Shown here: positions 28,387 to 37,300 of the stretch, piece by piece
How the letters are laid out: each line of letters begins with the position of its first letter
Position numbering within the stretch: the first letter of the stretch is position 1
NCBI GenBank assembly: GCA_030681615.1
Contig: JAUXSA010000067.1
Coordinates: 1 to 64,000, forward strand
From: Bacteroidota bacterium
Lineage (GTDB): Bacteria > Bacteroidota > Bacteroidia > B-17B0 > Aurantibacillaceae
DNA: 64,000 nucleotides
Reading direction: 5' to 3'
Notes under the pieces: generated by a model
Database searches by the model: none
What the model was told of the DNA's origin: nothing
What the model saw: the letters and a program-made list of their open reading frames with translations, nothing else
Made by a program: the position numbers and the translations under genes

Positions 28387-28430
28387 CAGAGTTTTTCACC
28401 TACAAAATGTTAATAATTGAAAAATAGCCG

Positions 28431-28451
28431 CATCGAAAAGGCCTTTTCATG
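28431..28451. other. Perfect palindrome GAAAAGGCCTTTTC
   Basis: A 14-bp perfect inverted repeat (28435-28448) extended by CAT/ATG with one unpaired base, in the gap after the OsmC-family gene and 33 bp before a small ORF. It could be an operator or a weak terminator. Confidence 0.4.
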
Positions 28452-28483
28452 ATATAGCTTTATTATACTAAAACAATCTCCTG

Positions 28484-28657
28484 ATGATGAAGCAAAACCA
28501 AAAAGGCACAAAAGCTGTCCAAAAAACAAAAGAAGAAAAAGTTTCTGTTGAAACAACTAATTCTGCTAAATCAAATAATAAAACCTTGAAAGGCATTATA
28601 CCTTCGTTATTCAATAATAAAGACCCGGAAAATAATCTGGTCTTTTTATACTGGTAG
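28484..28657 (+). CDS. Possible small lysine-rich protein, 57 aa
   Basis: Too short for the track. Two ATGs (28484, 28487) open a frame of 57 codons ending TAG: a Lys/Gln/Thr-rich first half (MMKQNQKGTKAVQKTKEEK) and a more hydrophobic end (KGIIPSLFNNKD...LVFLYW). Codon choice is similar to real genes nearby and it fills an otherwise empty gap, but there is no homology I recognise and no consensus promoter. It converges on the 116-aa hypothetical gene with 11 bp between. Confidence 0.4.
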   Translation: MMKQNQKGTKAVQKTKEEKVSVETTNSAKSNNKTLKGIIPSLFNNKDPENNLVFLYW

Positions 28658-28668
28658 ATCTCAAAAAA

Positions 28669-29019
28669 TTAAGCAGCCTGAGCGTGTTGAACAGTATATT
28701 TATATGGTGTTCTTATCTCTGCTTCCTTAAATGATTCCCTTATGGAGTTAAAGATCTGTCTTGTTTCACTCAATTTATTCTCAAAGATGGTTTTATGCCT
28801 GTAAGTAAATCTTACTGCAAGGTATTCATTCAAAAGCCAGTTAGTCCCTTCAATGGCTTCCATTTGTCTTTCAAGACTTTTTAACGGACGCAACAATTTT
28901 AAAACTTCCCTTGAATAAGCCATAAACTGAATGTAAGCATAAGCCCCGCCATGTTCATTCTCGTATTTAATGTTCTCGATCATATTAAAATACGTTTCCA
29001 TTTTTTTTGGTGTTTTCAT
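28669..29019 (-). CDS. Hypothetical protein, 116 aa
   Basis: A soluble, mostly helical protein without signal peptide or membrane segment, rich in charged residues (LLRPLKSLERQMEAIEGTNWLLNEYLAVRF). No catalytic or binding motif is recognised. It is divergent from the asparaginase/isoaspartyl dipeptidase gene, with a small inverted repeat (ACTACataaaGTAGT) between them that might bind a regulator. Coding is supported by length and by composition like its neighbours. Confidence 0.65.
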   Translation of the reverse strand: MKTPKKMETYFNMIENIKYENEHGGAYAYIQFMAYSREVLKLLRPLKSLERQMEAIEGTNWLLNEYLAVRFTYRHKTIFENKLSETRQIFNSIRESFKEAEIRTPYKYTVQHAQAA

Positions 29020-29047
29020 ATTCTTTCTTTTTTATAATACGAATTTA

Positions 29048-29062
29048 CTACATAAAGTAGTT
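29048..29062. promoter_or_regulatory. Small inverted repeat ACTAC-N5-GTAGT in a divergent intergenic region
   Basis: Five-base arms with a 5-bp centre, lying between the divergent 116-aa hypothetical gene and iaaA. It could be an operator; arms this short can arise by chance. Confidence 0.3.
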
Positions 29063-29118
29063 ACACTTTGCTACGATTTATAGTATTAACAAATCCTTTA
29101 AATACGTCTACATTTTTA

Positions 29119-29126
29119 TACCTTTG
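29119..29126 (+). promoter_or_regulatory. -7 element (TACCTTTG) of iaaA, 4 nt before its ATG
   Basis: Exact TAnnTTTG match; TTTA lies 18 bp upstream in place of TTTG. Only four bases separate it from ATG 29131, predicting a leaderless or near-leaderless mRNA. Confidence 0.65.
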
Positions 29127-29130
29127 TTAC

Positions 29131-30060
29131 ATGAGAAAATTTGCACTTGCAATACACGGAGGCGCCGGAACTATTTTACGTTCGAGCATGACCGCCGAAA
29201 AAGAAATGGCTTATAAAAAAGCATTGGAAGATGCAATGATTGCCGGTGAAGGTCTTTTAGTAAAAGGCGGACGTAGTATGGATGCAATTGAAGCGGCCAT
29301 CCGATCGCTGGAAAATAACCCTCTTTTTAATGCGGGCAAAGGTGCGGTTTTTACAAACGAAGGCAAACACGAAATGGATGCTTCTATTATGAATGGAAAG
29401 GATCTTATGGCAGGCGCAGTTGCGGGTGTACAGAATATTAAAAATCCAATTAGCCTTGCGAGAGCTGTTATGGAAAAATCGGAACATGTATTTATGGCTG
29501 GCTTGGGCGCGCAGGAATTTGCAAAAAAAATAAATGCAGAGTTTATGCCGGATGATTATTTTTTTGTGCAACAACGTTACGATCAATTACAAGAAGCAAA
29601 AAAAGAAGATAAAATGATCCTTGATCATACCGATAAAGAGAAAAAATTTGGTACTGTTGGTGCCGTTGCAATAGACCAGCATGGAAATTTAGCTGCAGGC
29701 ACAAGTACCGGAGGTATGACGAACAAAAAACACGGGCGTGTGGGCGATACGCCTGTAATAGGTTCTGGTACTTATGCCAATAATAAAACATGTGCTATTT
29801 CGTGTACAGGCCATGGCGAATTTTTTCTTCGCGCAGTGGTGGCTTACGATATCTCCTGTTTAATCGAGTACAAAGGTCTCTCACTAAAAAAAGCCTGCGA
29901 TATTGTAGTAATGGATAAACTGGTTAAGATCGGTGGCGAAGGTGGATTGATAGCGCTGGACGCAAAAGGGAACATTGAATTACCATTTAATTCAGAAGGA
30001 ATGTACCGCGCTTCTAAAAAAGAAGGCGAAGATTTATTTATTGGAATTTATAAGGATTGA
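29131..30060 (+). CDS. iaaA: Isoaspartyl peptidase / plant-type L-asparaginase
   Basis: An Ntn-hydrolase precursor that cleaves itself before a threonine and hydrolyses beta-aspartyl dipeptides and asparagine. ATG 29131 (residue 22 of the track ORF) gives MRKFALAIHGGAGT, the canonical N-terminus, and is preceded by a -7 element. The nucleophile is Thr175 in KKFGTVGAVA; the substrate-binding GTSTGGMTNK and GSGTYANN follow. Length is 309 aa. No signal peptide is seen, so it is cytoplasmic. Beside cyanophycinase and cyanophycin synthetase its likely job is splitting the beta-Asp-Arg dipeptide released by cyanophycinase; a general isoaspartyl-repair role is the alternative. Confidence 0.92.
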   Translation: MRKFALAIHGGAGTILRSSMTAEKEMAYKKALEDAMIAGEGLLVKGGRSMDAIEAAIRSLENNPLFNAGKGAVFTNEGKHEMDASIMNGKDLMAGAVAGVQNIKNPISLARAVMEKSEHVFMAGLGAQEFAKKINAEFMPDDYFFVQQRYDQLQEAKKEDKMILDHTDKEKKFGTVGAVAIDQHGNLAAGTSTGGMTNKKHGRVGDTPVIGSGTYANNKTCAISCTGHGEFFLRAVVAYDISCLIEYKGLSLKKACDIVVMDKLVKIGGEGGLIALDAKGNIELPFNSEGMYRASKKEGEDLFIGIYKD

Positions 30061-30063
30061 TCT

Positions 30064-30942
30064 TTATTCTATTATCTTAACCGGGCGTGTATGAAAGGTC
30101 AGCCGCTTTGTCTTAAGATCAAAATGATCTCCAAAGGACATCACATGAATCGTTAAATTTTCAATAGATACAGGCTCTCCCATCTCTACTTCAAAAATAT
30201 TTGTACGGCGCATATGTGTGCCGTCCACTAAAATAACAAGTCCAGAACCAATGGCTTCCATATCGTTGCCATCTTTTATTAGTAGACCTGTATCTTCTCC
30301 CAAACCAATTCCTAAGTTAATAGGATTACTGGCGCAGGCATACATTAAACGGCCAATACGGCCACGCTGTACAAAGTGAGTATCAATAATAACATTATTT
30401 ATAAAACCTAAACCGCCGGTAATTTTTACTTCACCTTTTAATAAGGCTTCACTACTACTTCCCTGGTAGATCATATTATTAGAACTTGCCGCGGCTCCTG
30501 CAGAAGTTCCTGCAATTATAAAATTCTCATTCTCGTATCGGTCAAGCAGCATGTGATGAAAAGCAGTGCCGCCATATATGGAAGTAAGTTTTAACTGGTC
30601 ACCACCAGTAAAAATAACAACATCTGCCTTTTTTAATCTTTCAATATTCTCAGGCGCATTGGCATCTTCGCGGGTACGTATATCTAAAATGGCAACGTCC
30701 TGAATGTTCAATGATTGAAAAGCTTTTACATATTCTGCGCCAACTTCTTGCGGTATACTACTAGCCGTTGTAATAACTTCTATCCGCGATAGATTTTGTT
30801 TTGCCGATTCAGTGCTGATCCTTTTCAAGATCCCACGTTCAAAAAATTTAAGGTTAAGCGGTAAATCTGCTTGTGCAACAAAATGACTTCCTTTATCAAC
30901 CGAACCGCCAATTATAATTAGTTTTCCTTTAGGTACCGCCAT
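30064..30942 (-). CDS. cphB: Cyanophycinase
   Basis: A 292-aa serine exopeptidase of family S51 that cuts cyanophycin to beta-Asp-Arg dipeptides. The nucleophile Ser147 is in IAGTSAGAAASS; other conserved parts are KLIIIGGSVDKG at the start, FTGGDQLKL, and DTHFVQRGRIGRLM with GIGLGEDTGLLI. There is no signal peptide, so it is the intracellular type. It is convergent with iaaA (3 bp between stops) and divergent from cphA. A -7 element TAGTTTTG lies about 19 nt before the ATG. Confidence 0.93.
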   Translation of the reverse strand: MAVPKGKLIIIGGSVDKGSHFVAQADLPLNLKFFERGILKRISTESAKQNLSRIEVITTASSIPQEVGAEYVKAFQSLNIQDVAILDIRTREDANAPENIERLKKADVVIFTGGDQLKLTSIYGGTAFHHMLLDRYENENFIIAGTSAGAAASSNNMIYQGSSSEALLKGEVKITGGLGFINNVIIDTHFVQRGRIGRLMYACASNPINLGIGLGEDTGLLIKDGNDMEAIGSGLVILVDGTHMRRTNIFEVEMGEPVSIENLTIHVMSFGDHFDLKTKRLTFHTRPVKIIE

Positions 30943-30961
30943 TTAATTTTTCTGATTTATA

Positions 30962-30969
30962 CAAAACTA
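30962..30969 (-). promoter_or_regulatory. Putative -7 element (TAGTTTTG) of cphB
   Basis: Exact TAnnTTTG on the minus strand in the 145-bp gap shared with cphA. A TTTG lies 24 bp upstream, just over the usual spacing. On the plus strand TTG (31034-31036), 20 bp, TACTTTCA is a weaker candidate for cphA. Confidence 0.5.
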
Positions 30970-31087
30970 CCTTATTTATCAAACAATATTGCCCAAATTG
31001 TGTTTCATTTATCATGTTATTTTAAACACGCTATTGTTTAAATAAAAAACAAATAGTACTTTCAAACAAATTGCTAAATTAGAATTA

Positions 31088-33703
31088 ATGAAGATTATTG
31101 AAACAAAAGCTCTGAGAGGCCCTAATTACTGGTCAAATTACAGGAAAAAACTGATCGTTATGAAACTTGACCTCGAGGAACTGGAACAATCACCCACCAA
31201 TAAAATACCCGGTTTTTTAGAGAGGCTTGAAAAAATGATTCCCACTATGGGGTCGCACCGTTGCTCTAAGAGCCACGCCGGTGGTTTTTTTGAGCGTGTT
31301 AAAGAAGGTACCTGGATGGGTCATGTTATTGAACATATAGCTTTAGAAATACAGTCGCTTGCCGGCATGGAATGCGGTTTTGGTCGCACCCGCGGTACAG
31401 GCAAAGAGGGTGTTTATAATGTGGTTTTCTCTTATATGGAAGAAAAGGTTGGTCTTTATGCCGCCAAAGTTTCTGTTGCTATTGCCGAAGCGCTTATTGC
31501 TTCAAAAGAATATGATCTTACAGCAGATATTAAAACCATGCGCGAAATGCGAGAACGCGAACGTTTAGGGCCAAGTACCGGTTCTATTGTGGACGAGGCG
31601 GTTGCCCGCGATATCCCTTTTATTCGCTTAAATGGCGAATCGTTAGTGCAATTAGGTTATGGCAAGAACCAGGTACGATTTAGGGCTACCATGACAGACC
31701 GCACCAGCTCTATAGCAGTAGATCTTGCAAGTAATAAAGATGAGACCAAACGCATGCTTGCAGAAGCAGCAATACCGGTTGCAAAAGGTATGTGCATTTC
31801 TACACTGGAAGAAGTAAAAGAAGTTATTGAAAAAGTAAAATTCCCTTTAGTATTTAAACCACTGGATGGTAATCATGGTAAAGGCGCTTCTATTAATGTA
31901 AAAACAGAAGCTGAAGCTATTGAAGCTTTTCACCATGCAAAAAAATATTCACGTAAAATTATCGTAGAAAAATTTATTACGGGATACGATTTCAGGGTTT
32001 TAGTAATTAACCACCGTTTTATTGCAGCGGCTTTGCGTGAGCCGGCTCATGTTATTGGAGACGGAAAATCTACTATAAAACAATTGATCGATCAGGAAAA
32101 TAAAGATCCAAGAAGAGGTTACGGGCATGAAAATGTATTGACCGAGATTAGCATTGATAAAGAAACGCATGACCAACTTGCAAAATTTAATTACACGTTA
32201 GATACCGTTCTTAAAAAAGATGAACAATGTTATTTAAAAGGTACAGCTAACTTAAGCACTGGTGGCACATCTACTGATGTTACAGATATTATGCACCCAA
32301 CAAACATCTTTATTTGCGAACGCATATCGCGCGTTATTGGTTTGGATATTTGCGGTATTGATATCATGGCGCAGAATTTAAGTGAGCCTTTAGAAACCTC
32401 TGGTGGCGTAGTTTTAGAAGTAAATGCCGCGCCGGGTTTTAGAATGCACTTAGCGCCAGCAAAGGGTTTGCCAAGAAACGTAGCCGCACCGGTAATTGAT
32501 ATGTTGTATCCTCCGGGAAAAAGTTGCAGGATCCCAATTATTGCAATTACAGGCACCAACGGTAAAACTACAACTACCCGCTTAATTGCACACATTGTAA
32601 AAAATAACGGTTATCGTGTTGGTTATACAACCTCTGATGGTATTTACGTTCAAAACTCCATGCTAACAAAAGGCGACACAACCGGACCCGTTAGTGCTGA
32701 ATTTATTTTAAAAGACCCTACAGTAGAATTTGCAGTGTTAGAAACAGCGCGTGGCGGTATCTTACGTTCGGGTTTAGGTTTTGGCAGATGTGATGTGGCT
32801 GTTGTAACAAACATACAGGAAGATCATATGGGCCTTTCGGATATTAATACTTTAAAAGACATGGCCAATGTTAAAGGCGTTGTTGTTAAGAGTGTGAAAC
32901 GTAATGGTTATGCTGTATTAAATGCAGATAATGAATATTGTGTTGGTATTGCAAAAGATGCAGATTGCAATATTGCTTATTTTAGTTTGAATGAAAATAA
33001 CAAAGTAATTGTTGAGCATTGTAAAAAAGGCGGCGTTGCAGCTATACTTGAAAATGGATTTATTACCATTAAAAAAGGCGAATGGAAATTCAGGGTATGT
33101 AAAGTTACAAATGTGCCGCTTACATTTAATGGTAAAGTATCATTTATGATAGCAAACGTTTTGGCGGCTACATTGGCTTCTTATGTTTATGGTTTTACCA
33201 TTGAAGATATAAAGACGAACCTGGAAACGTTTATTCCTTCGGCCTCGCAAACACCAGGCCGTATGAATGTGTTTGATTTTAAAGAGTATAAAGTACTTAT
33301 AGATTTTGCGCATAACCCCGACGGTTTTAATGGTATAAAAGAATATTTATCATCTATAGATTCTCCAAAAAAGATCGGCATCATTACAGGAACCGGTGAT
33401 AGGCGAGACGAGGACATTCGCAAAATGGGAAAAATTTCTGCCGAAATGTTCGATCATATTATTATTCGTCAGGATAAATTTTTACGTGGCCGCGAGGCGC
33501 AGGAAATTGTTGATCTGTTAGTAGAAGGAATTAAAGAATCTGACACAAATAAATCTTACGAATATGTTCCTAAAGAAATAGAAGCCTTGAAACATGCATT
33601 CTCATTAGCAAAACCGGGTACATATATTGTTGCCTTAAGTGATGTGATAGATAATGCTATTGAAGTAGTGCAATCGTATCTAGATAAAGAAAGAGCGTCG
33701 TAA
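31088..33703 (+). CDS. cphA: Cyanophycin synthetase
   Basis: CphA polymerises Asp and Arg into multi-L-arginyl-poly-L-aspartate with ATP, without a ribosome. The 871-aa length is standard. An N-terminal domain (about 1-160) with SHRCSKSHAGGFFERV- and GHVIEHIALE-type motifs is followed by an ATP-grasp domain (about 215-475; FKPLDGNHGKGASI, EVNAAPGFRMH) that adds Asp, and a Mur-ligase-like domain with P-loop GTNGKTTTTR at 489 and DFAHNPDGF that adds Arg. All key motifs look intact, so it should be a true CphA1-type enzyme. Its neighbours cphB and iaaA supply the breakdown steps. Confidence 0.96.
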   Translation: MKIIETKALRGPNYWSNYRKKLIVMKLDLEELEQSPTNKIPGFLERLEKMIPTMGSHRCSKSHAGGFFERVKEGTWMGHVIEHIALEIQSLAGMECGFGRTRGTGKEGVYNVVFSYMEEKVGLYAAKVSVAIAEALIASKEYDLTADIKTMREMRERERLGPSTGSIVDEAVARDIPFIRLNGESLVQLGYGKNQVRFRATMTDRTSSIAVDLASNKDETKRMLAEAAIPVAKGMCISTLEEVKEVIEKVKFPLVFKPLDGNHGKGASINVKTEAEAIEAFHHAKKYSRKIIVEKFITGYDFRVLVINHRFIAAALREPAHVIGDGKSTIKQLIDQENKDPRRGYGHENVLTEISIDKETHDQLAKFNYTLDTVLKKDEQCYLKGTANLSTGGTSTDVTDIMHPTNIFICERISRVIGLDICGIDIMAQNLSEPLETSGGVVLEVNAAPGFRMHLAPAKGLPRNVAAPVIDMLYPPGKSCRIPIIAITGTNGKTTTTRLIAHIVKNNGYRVGYTTSDGIYVQNSMLTKGDTTGPVSAEFILKDPTVEFAVLETARGGILRSGLGFGRCDVAVVTNIQEDHMGLSDINTLKDMANVKGVVVKSVKRNGYAVLNADNEYCVGIAKDADCNIAYFSLNENNKVIVEHCKKGGVAAILENGFITIKKGEWKFRVCKVTNVPLTFNGKVSFMIANVLAATLASYVYGFTIEDIKTNLETFIPSASQTPGRMNVFDFKEYKVLIDFAHNPDGFNGIKEYLSSIDSPKKIGIITGTGDRRDEDIRKMGKISAEMFDHIIIRQDKFLRGREAQEIVDLLVEGIKESDTNKSYEYVPKEIEALKHAFSLAKPGTYIVALSDVIDNAIEVVQSYLDKERAS

Positions 33704-33716
33704 AACATAAAATTCA

Positions 33717-33798
33717 TGTCAGTTCGAGTAGCCGCATTTTAGCGGCGTATCGAGAACAATAGAGACTTCTCGATACGCTATCGCTACTCGAAGTGACA
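33717..33798. repeat. Long inverted-repeat element after cphA
   Basis: Outer arms tgtcagttcgagtagc and gctactcgaagtgaca (one mismatch) enclose inner arms gcgtatcgagaa and ttctcgatacgc around a 10-nt loop. The form (GTTCGAGTAGC ... CTCGATACGC) recalls REP-like intergenic elements I know from other Bacteroidota genomes. It can also serve as the cphA terminator. Only one copy is in this window. Confidence 0.7.
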
Positions 33799-33814
33799 GT
33801 AAATAACTTGTAAA

Positions 33815-34135
33815 CTGAAAAAACAATTCTTAATATTTATTTTTTGTTTTTCATTTCTGCTTTATAAAGCTCAGTTTAAAAATAACGGAATTACTTTGCC
33901 TGCATTTACATATTCTTCTCATAGTAACTTAAATTTTTCAGTAGATCGTTATTATGGCATTAATCCGTATTCGCAAAATTCAAATTATAGTATTTGTATA
34001 AAAAGTCAATTACCAAAACTGCCTTTCTTTTGTAATATGGAAGATAAATTCAGGAACAAATTCAGCATTTTTTTAAAGATCCGTGCAGGTAATGATGAGT
34101 CTTATATGAGAATGATCACATTCTCCACAAAATAA
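33815..34135 (+). CDS. Small secreted protein, probable CTG start
   Basis: The track starts at an internal TTG (33896), but the frame is open upstream and encodes a textbook signal peptide KKQFLIFIFCFSFLLYKAQ directly after a CTG (33815). TAACTTG, the -7 consensus lacking one T, ends 4 nt before this CTG, a spacing like that of other genes here. No ATG exists in the frame at a sensible place. The mature part (about 86 aa) has the string LPKLPFFCNMEDKF and ends basic. Function is unknown. Either CTG is a real start or the ATG has been lost recently, making this a pseudogene. Confidence 0.55.
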   Translation: MKKQFLIFIFCFSFLLYKAQFKNNGITLPAFTYSSHSNLNFSVDRYYGINPYSQNSNYSICIKSQLPKLPFFCNMEDKFRNKFSIFLKIRAGNDESYMRMITFSTK

Positions 34136-34141
34136 AAGCCA

Positions 34142-34209
34142 CAGATTACACTGATTAACAGAAATTTTTTGTTTAAACAATTTAAAATTATTTCGAGCAA
34201 TCTGTGAAA
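34142..34209. repeat. Intergenic element bounded by CACAGATT / AATCTGTG
   Basis: Inverted arms cacagatt (34142-34149) and aatctgtg (about 34200-34207) flank an AT-rich centre; cactgatt and atccgtgc are degenerate echoes beside them. It resembles in style the CACATAG/CTATGTG element at 16948-17023. Confidence 0.45.
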
Positions 34210-34323
34210 TCCGTGCAATATGCGGCTTACTTATCTACTAATAAAAATCCCCCATTTAGGGTGAGCGCATTTATTTTGGTTGTCAGATAAAAAATAGTAT
34301 TTTCATATCATAAAATCTCCATT

Positions 34324-37300
34324 ATGAATCGTTTCATTTTTACTGCGTTATTCTTAACATGCTTCGCATTTTCTCAAAAGGCTGAAACCCCTTTGTGGAT
34401 GCGCTACCCATCTATTTCACCTGACGGAAAACAAATTGCTTTTAGTTTTAAAGGCGATCTTTATAAAGTGGATGCTGCTGGCGGCATGGCCACAGTATTG
34501 ACCTTAAGCGAAGGGCATGATTTTATGCCGGTTTGGTCGCCAGATGGAAAATGGATCTCGTTTGCCTCAGACAGATTTGGTAATTATGATGTATTTATTA
34601 TGCCTGCCGAAGGCGGTAATGCTAAACGTTTGACGTATTATTCTACGCCTGATTTTCCATATTGTTTTACACCCGATGGTTCGCAGGTTTATTACGGTTC
34701 AACACGTGTTGATGTGAACACAAGTGTGGTTTTTCCTAGCGGCCGTTTACCTGAATTATATTCTGTACCTGTCACCGGCGGAAAAGAAAGTATGGTTACT
34801 TCGTGGCCAATGGAAGATGTGAAATTAGATGCAAGTGGAAATAAATTTTTATTTCATGATAAAAAAGGTGGCGAAGACCAATGGCGCAAACACCATACCT
34901 CTTCTATTACACGTGACATTTGGATGTACGAAAAAAATTCGGATACCTATACAAAACTAAGTGATTTTGAAGGCGAAGACCGTAATCCTGTTTTACAAAA
35001 GAACGATGACGTGTTTTTTCTTTCAGAAAAAAGCGGCACGTATAACATCTGGAAATTTAATTTAAAAGATCCTTCCAATAAAACACAAATAACAAAATAT
35101 GAAAAAGATCCTGTGCGTTTTTTAAGTTCGTCGCAAGATGGTGTATTGTGTTTTGGTTACGATGGAGAGATCTATACAATGCTGCAAAATGGTGAAGTGA
35201 AAAAGGTTGCCATTACAATTATTACCGACGATCGTTTTAATAAACAAAAAAATTATGTACAAAATACCGGTGCTACTGAAATGAGTGTTTCGCCAAACGG
35301 AAAAGAAGTTGCTTTTATTTTACGTGGTGAAGTTTTTGTTACTTCTGTTGAGGGTGGCACCACTAAACGTATCACCAATACGCCCGAGCAGGAACGTTCT
35401 ATTGACTTTAGTCCAGATGGACGCTCGATCGTTTATGCAGCAGAAAAAAATAACATCTGGGGTATTTATCAAACAAGTTTAACGCGTAAAGAAGAGTCAT
35501 ATTTCTTCAATTCAACTGTTCTAAAAGAAGAAACAATTATCAAGTCATCAAAAGAATCGTTTCAACCCAAATATTCACCAGGTGGTGATGAAGTTGCTTT
35601 TTTAGAAGACAGAACAGCGGTTAAAATTGTGAATTTAAAAACAAAATTGGTTCGCGAAATTCTCCCTGCAAATAAAAACTATTCTTATTCCGATGGAGAC
35701 CAGTGGTTTGATTGGTCACCCGATGGAAAATGGTTACTTGTAAATTATTTAGAAGACAATAACTGGTTATCACAGGTAGGTTTAATTGAAACAACGGGCA
35801 AAGGTAAATTGATAAATCTTTCGCAAAGTGGTTATGATAATTCTAATCCTAAATGGATGTGTGGTGGTAAAATGATGATCTGGTTCTCTAACCGTCATGG
35901 CATGAAAAACCATGCAAGTCATGGTACTCAATCGGATGTGTATGGCCAGTTCTTTAATAAAGAATTTTATGAAAGTTTTAAATTAAGCAGCGATGAATAT
36001 GCTTTGATCAAAGAAGTGGAAGAAAAGAAAAAAGAAGTTGAAAAAGCAAATGAATTAAAATCATTAAAAACAGCAACCGCCATTGTAACAGAAACAAAAC
36101 TAAACGATATTAAAATTGATATGGAAGGTTTATGGGATCGTAAAGAACGTTTAACCATACACTCTTCTGATCTTGCCGACGCAGTAATGACAGAGAACGG
36201 CGACCACTTATACTATTTATGTAAGTTTGAAAAAGGCTACGATCTTTGGGTAAATAATATTAAAGACAACGAAACAAAATTGTTCTTAAAATTGGGTGCA
36301 CATTCTGTAGGAAATTTAGCAATAGATAAATCCGGCAAACATTTATTTTTAATGGCTGATGGAAAATTAGTGAAAGTTGTTATAGCCAATAAAGAGAAAA
36401 AAGATATTTCGTTTAAAGCAGAAATGGAATTAAGAACTGCCGAAGAGCGTGAGTACTTTTTTGAGCATGTTTGGCGTCAGGTAAATAATAAATTTTATGT
36501 AAGCAATTTACAAGGAACCGATTGGAACTATTATAAAAAGCAATACGAGAAATTTTTACCATACATAAATAACAACCGCGATTTTGCAGAAATGTTAAGT
36601 GAATTTTTAGGTGAGCTAAATGCTTCGCACACCGGTTGCCGTGCCAATCCTAAATTTGAGAATCCTGACGAGACCGCTGCTTTAGGAGTGTTTTATGATG
36701 AAAGCTTTACTGGTAATGGTATGAAAATAATTGAGGTAATGGATAAGAGTCCGTTATTAACCGCAACAACACCAATAAAAGCCGGCGTAGTAATTGAAAA
36801 AATAGATGGTGTAACGATAGACCATAAAAAAGTAAATTATTGGGAGTTACTAAACAGGCGGGCACACAAAACTATTTTATTGAGTTTATTTGATAGTCAA
36901 ACCGGGAAACGTTGGGATGAGACTATTAAACCAATTACATTGGCAGAACAAGGCGAGTTGTTATACCAACGTTGGATCAAAAAAAGACAGGAAGAAACAG
37001 AAAAACTATCAGGCGGCAAGTTGGGTTTTATGCACGTAAGAGCTATGGATAATGAGGGTTTTAGGGCTTTTTACGAACAAACTTTAGGTAAATATCCAAA
37101 CAAAGAAGGTTTAGTTGTTGATACACGTTTTAATCCCGGTGGTTGGTTGCACGATGACCTTGCTACGTTCTTAGGAGGAAAAAAATATTTGGATTTTATA
37201 CCACGCGAACGTAAAATTGGCGAGGAGCCGGGCCATAAATGGAGAAAACCATCAGCGGTTTTAATGTGCGAAGGCAATTATTCTGACGGGCACATGTTTC

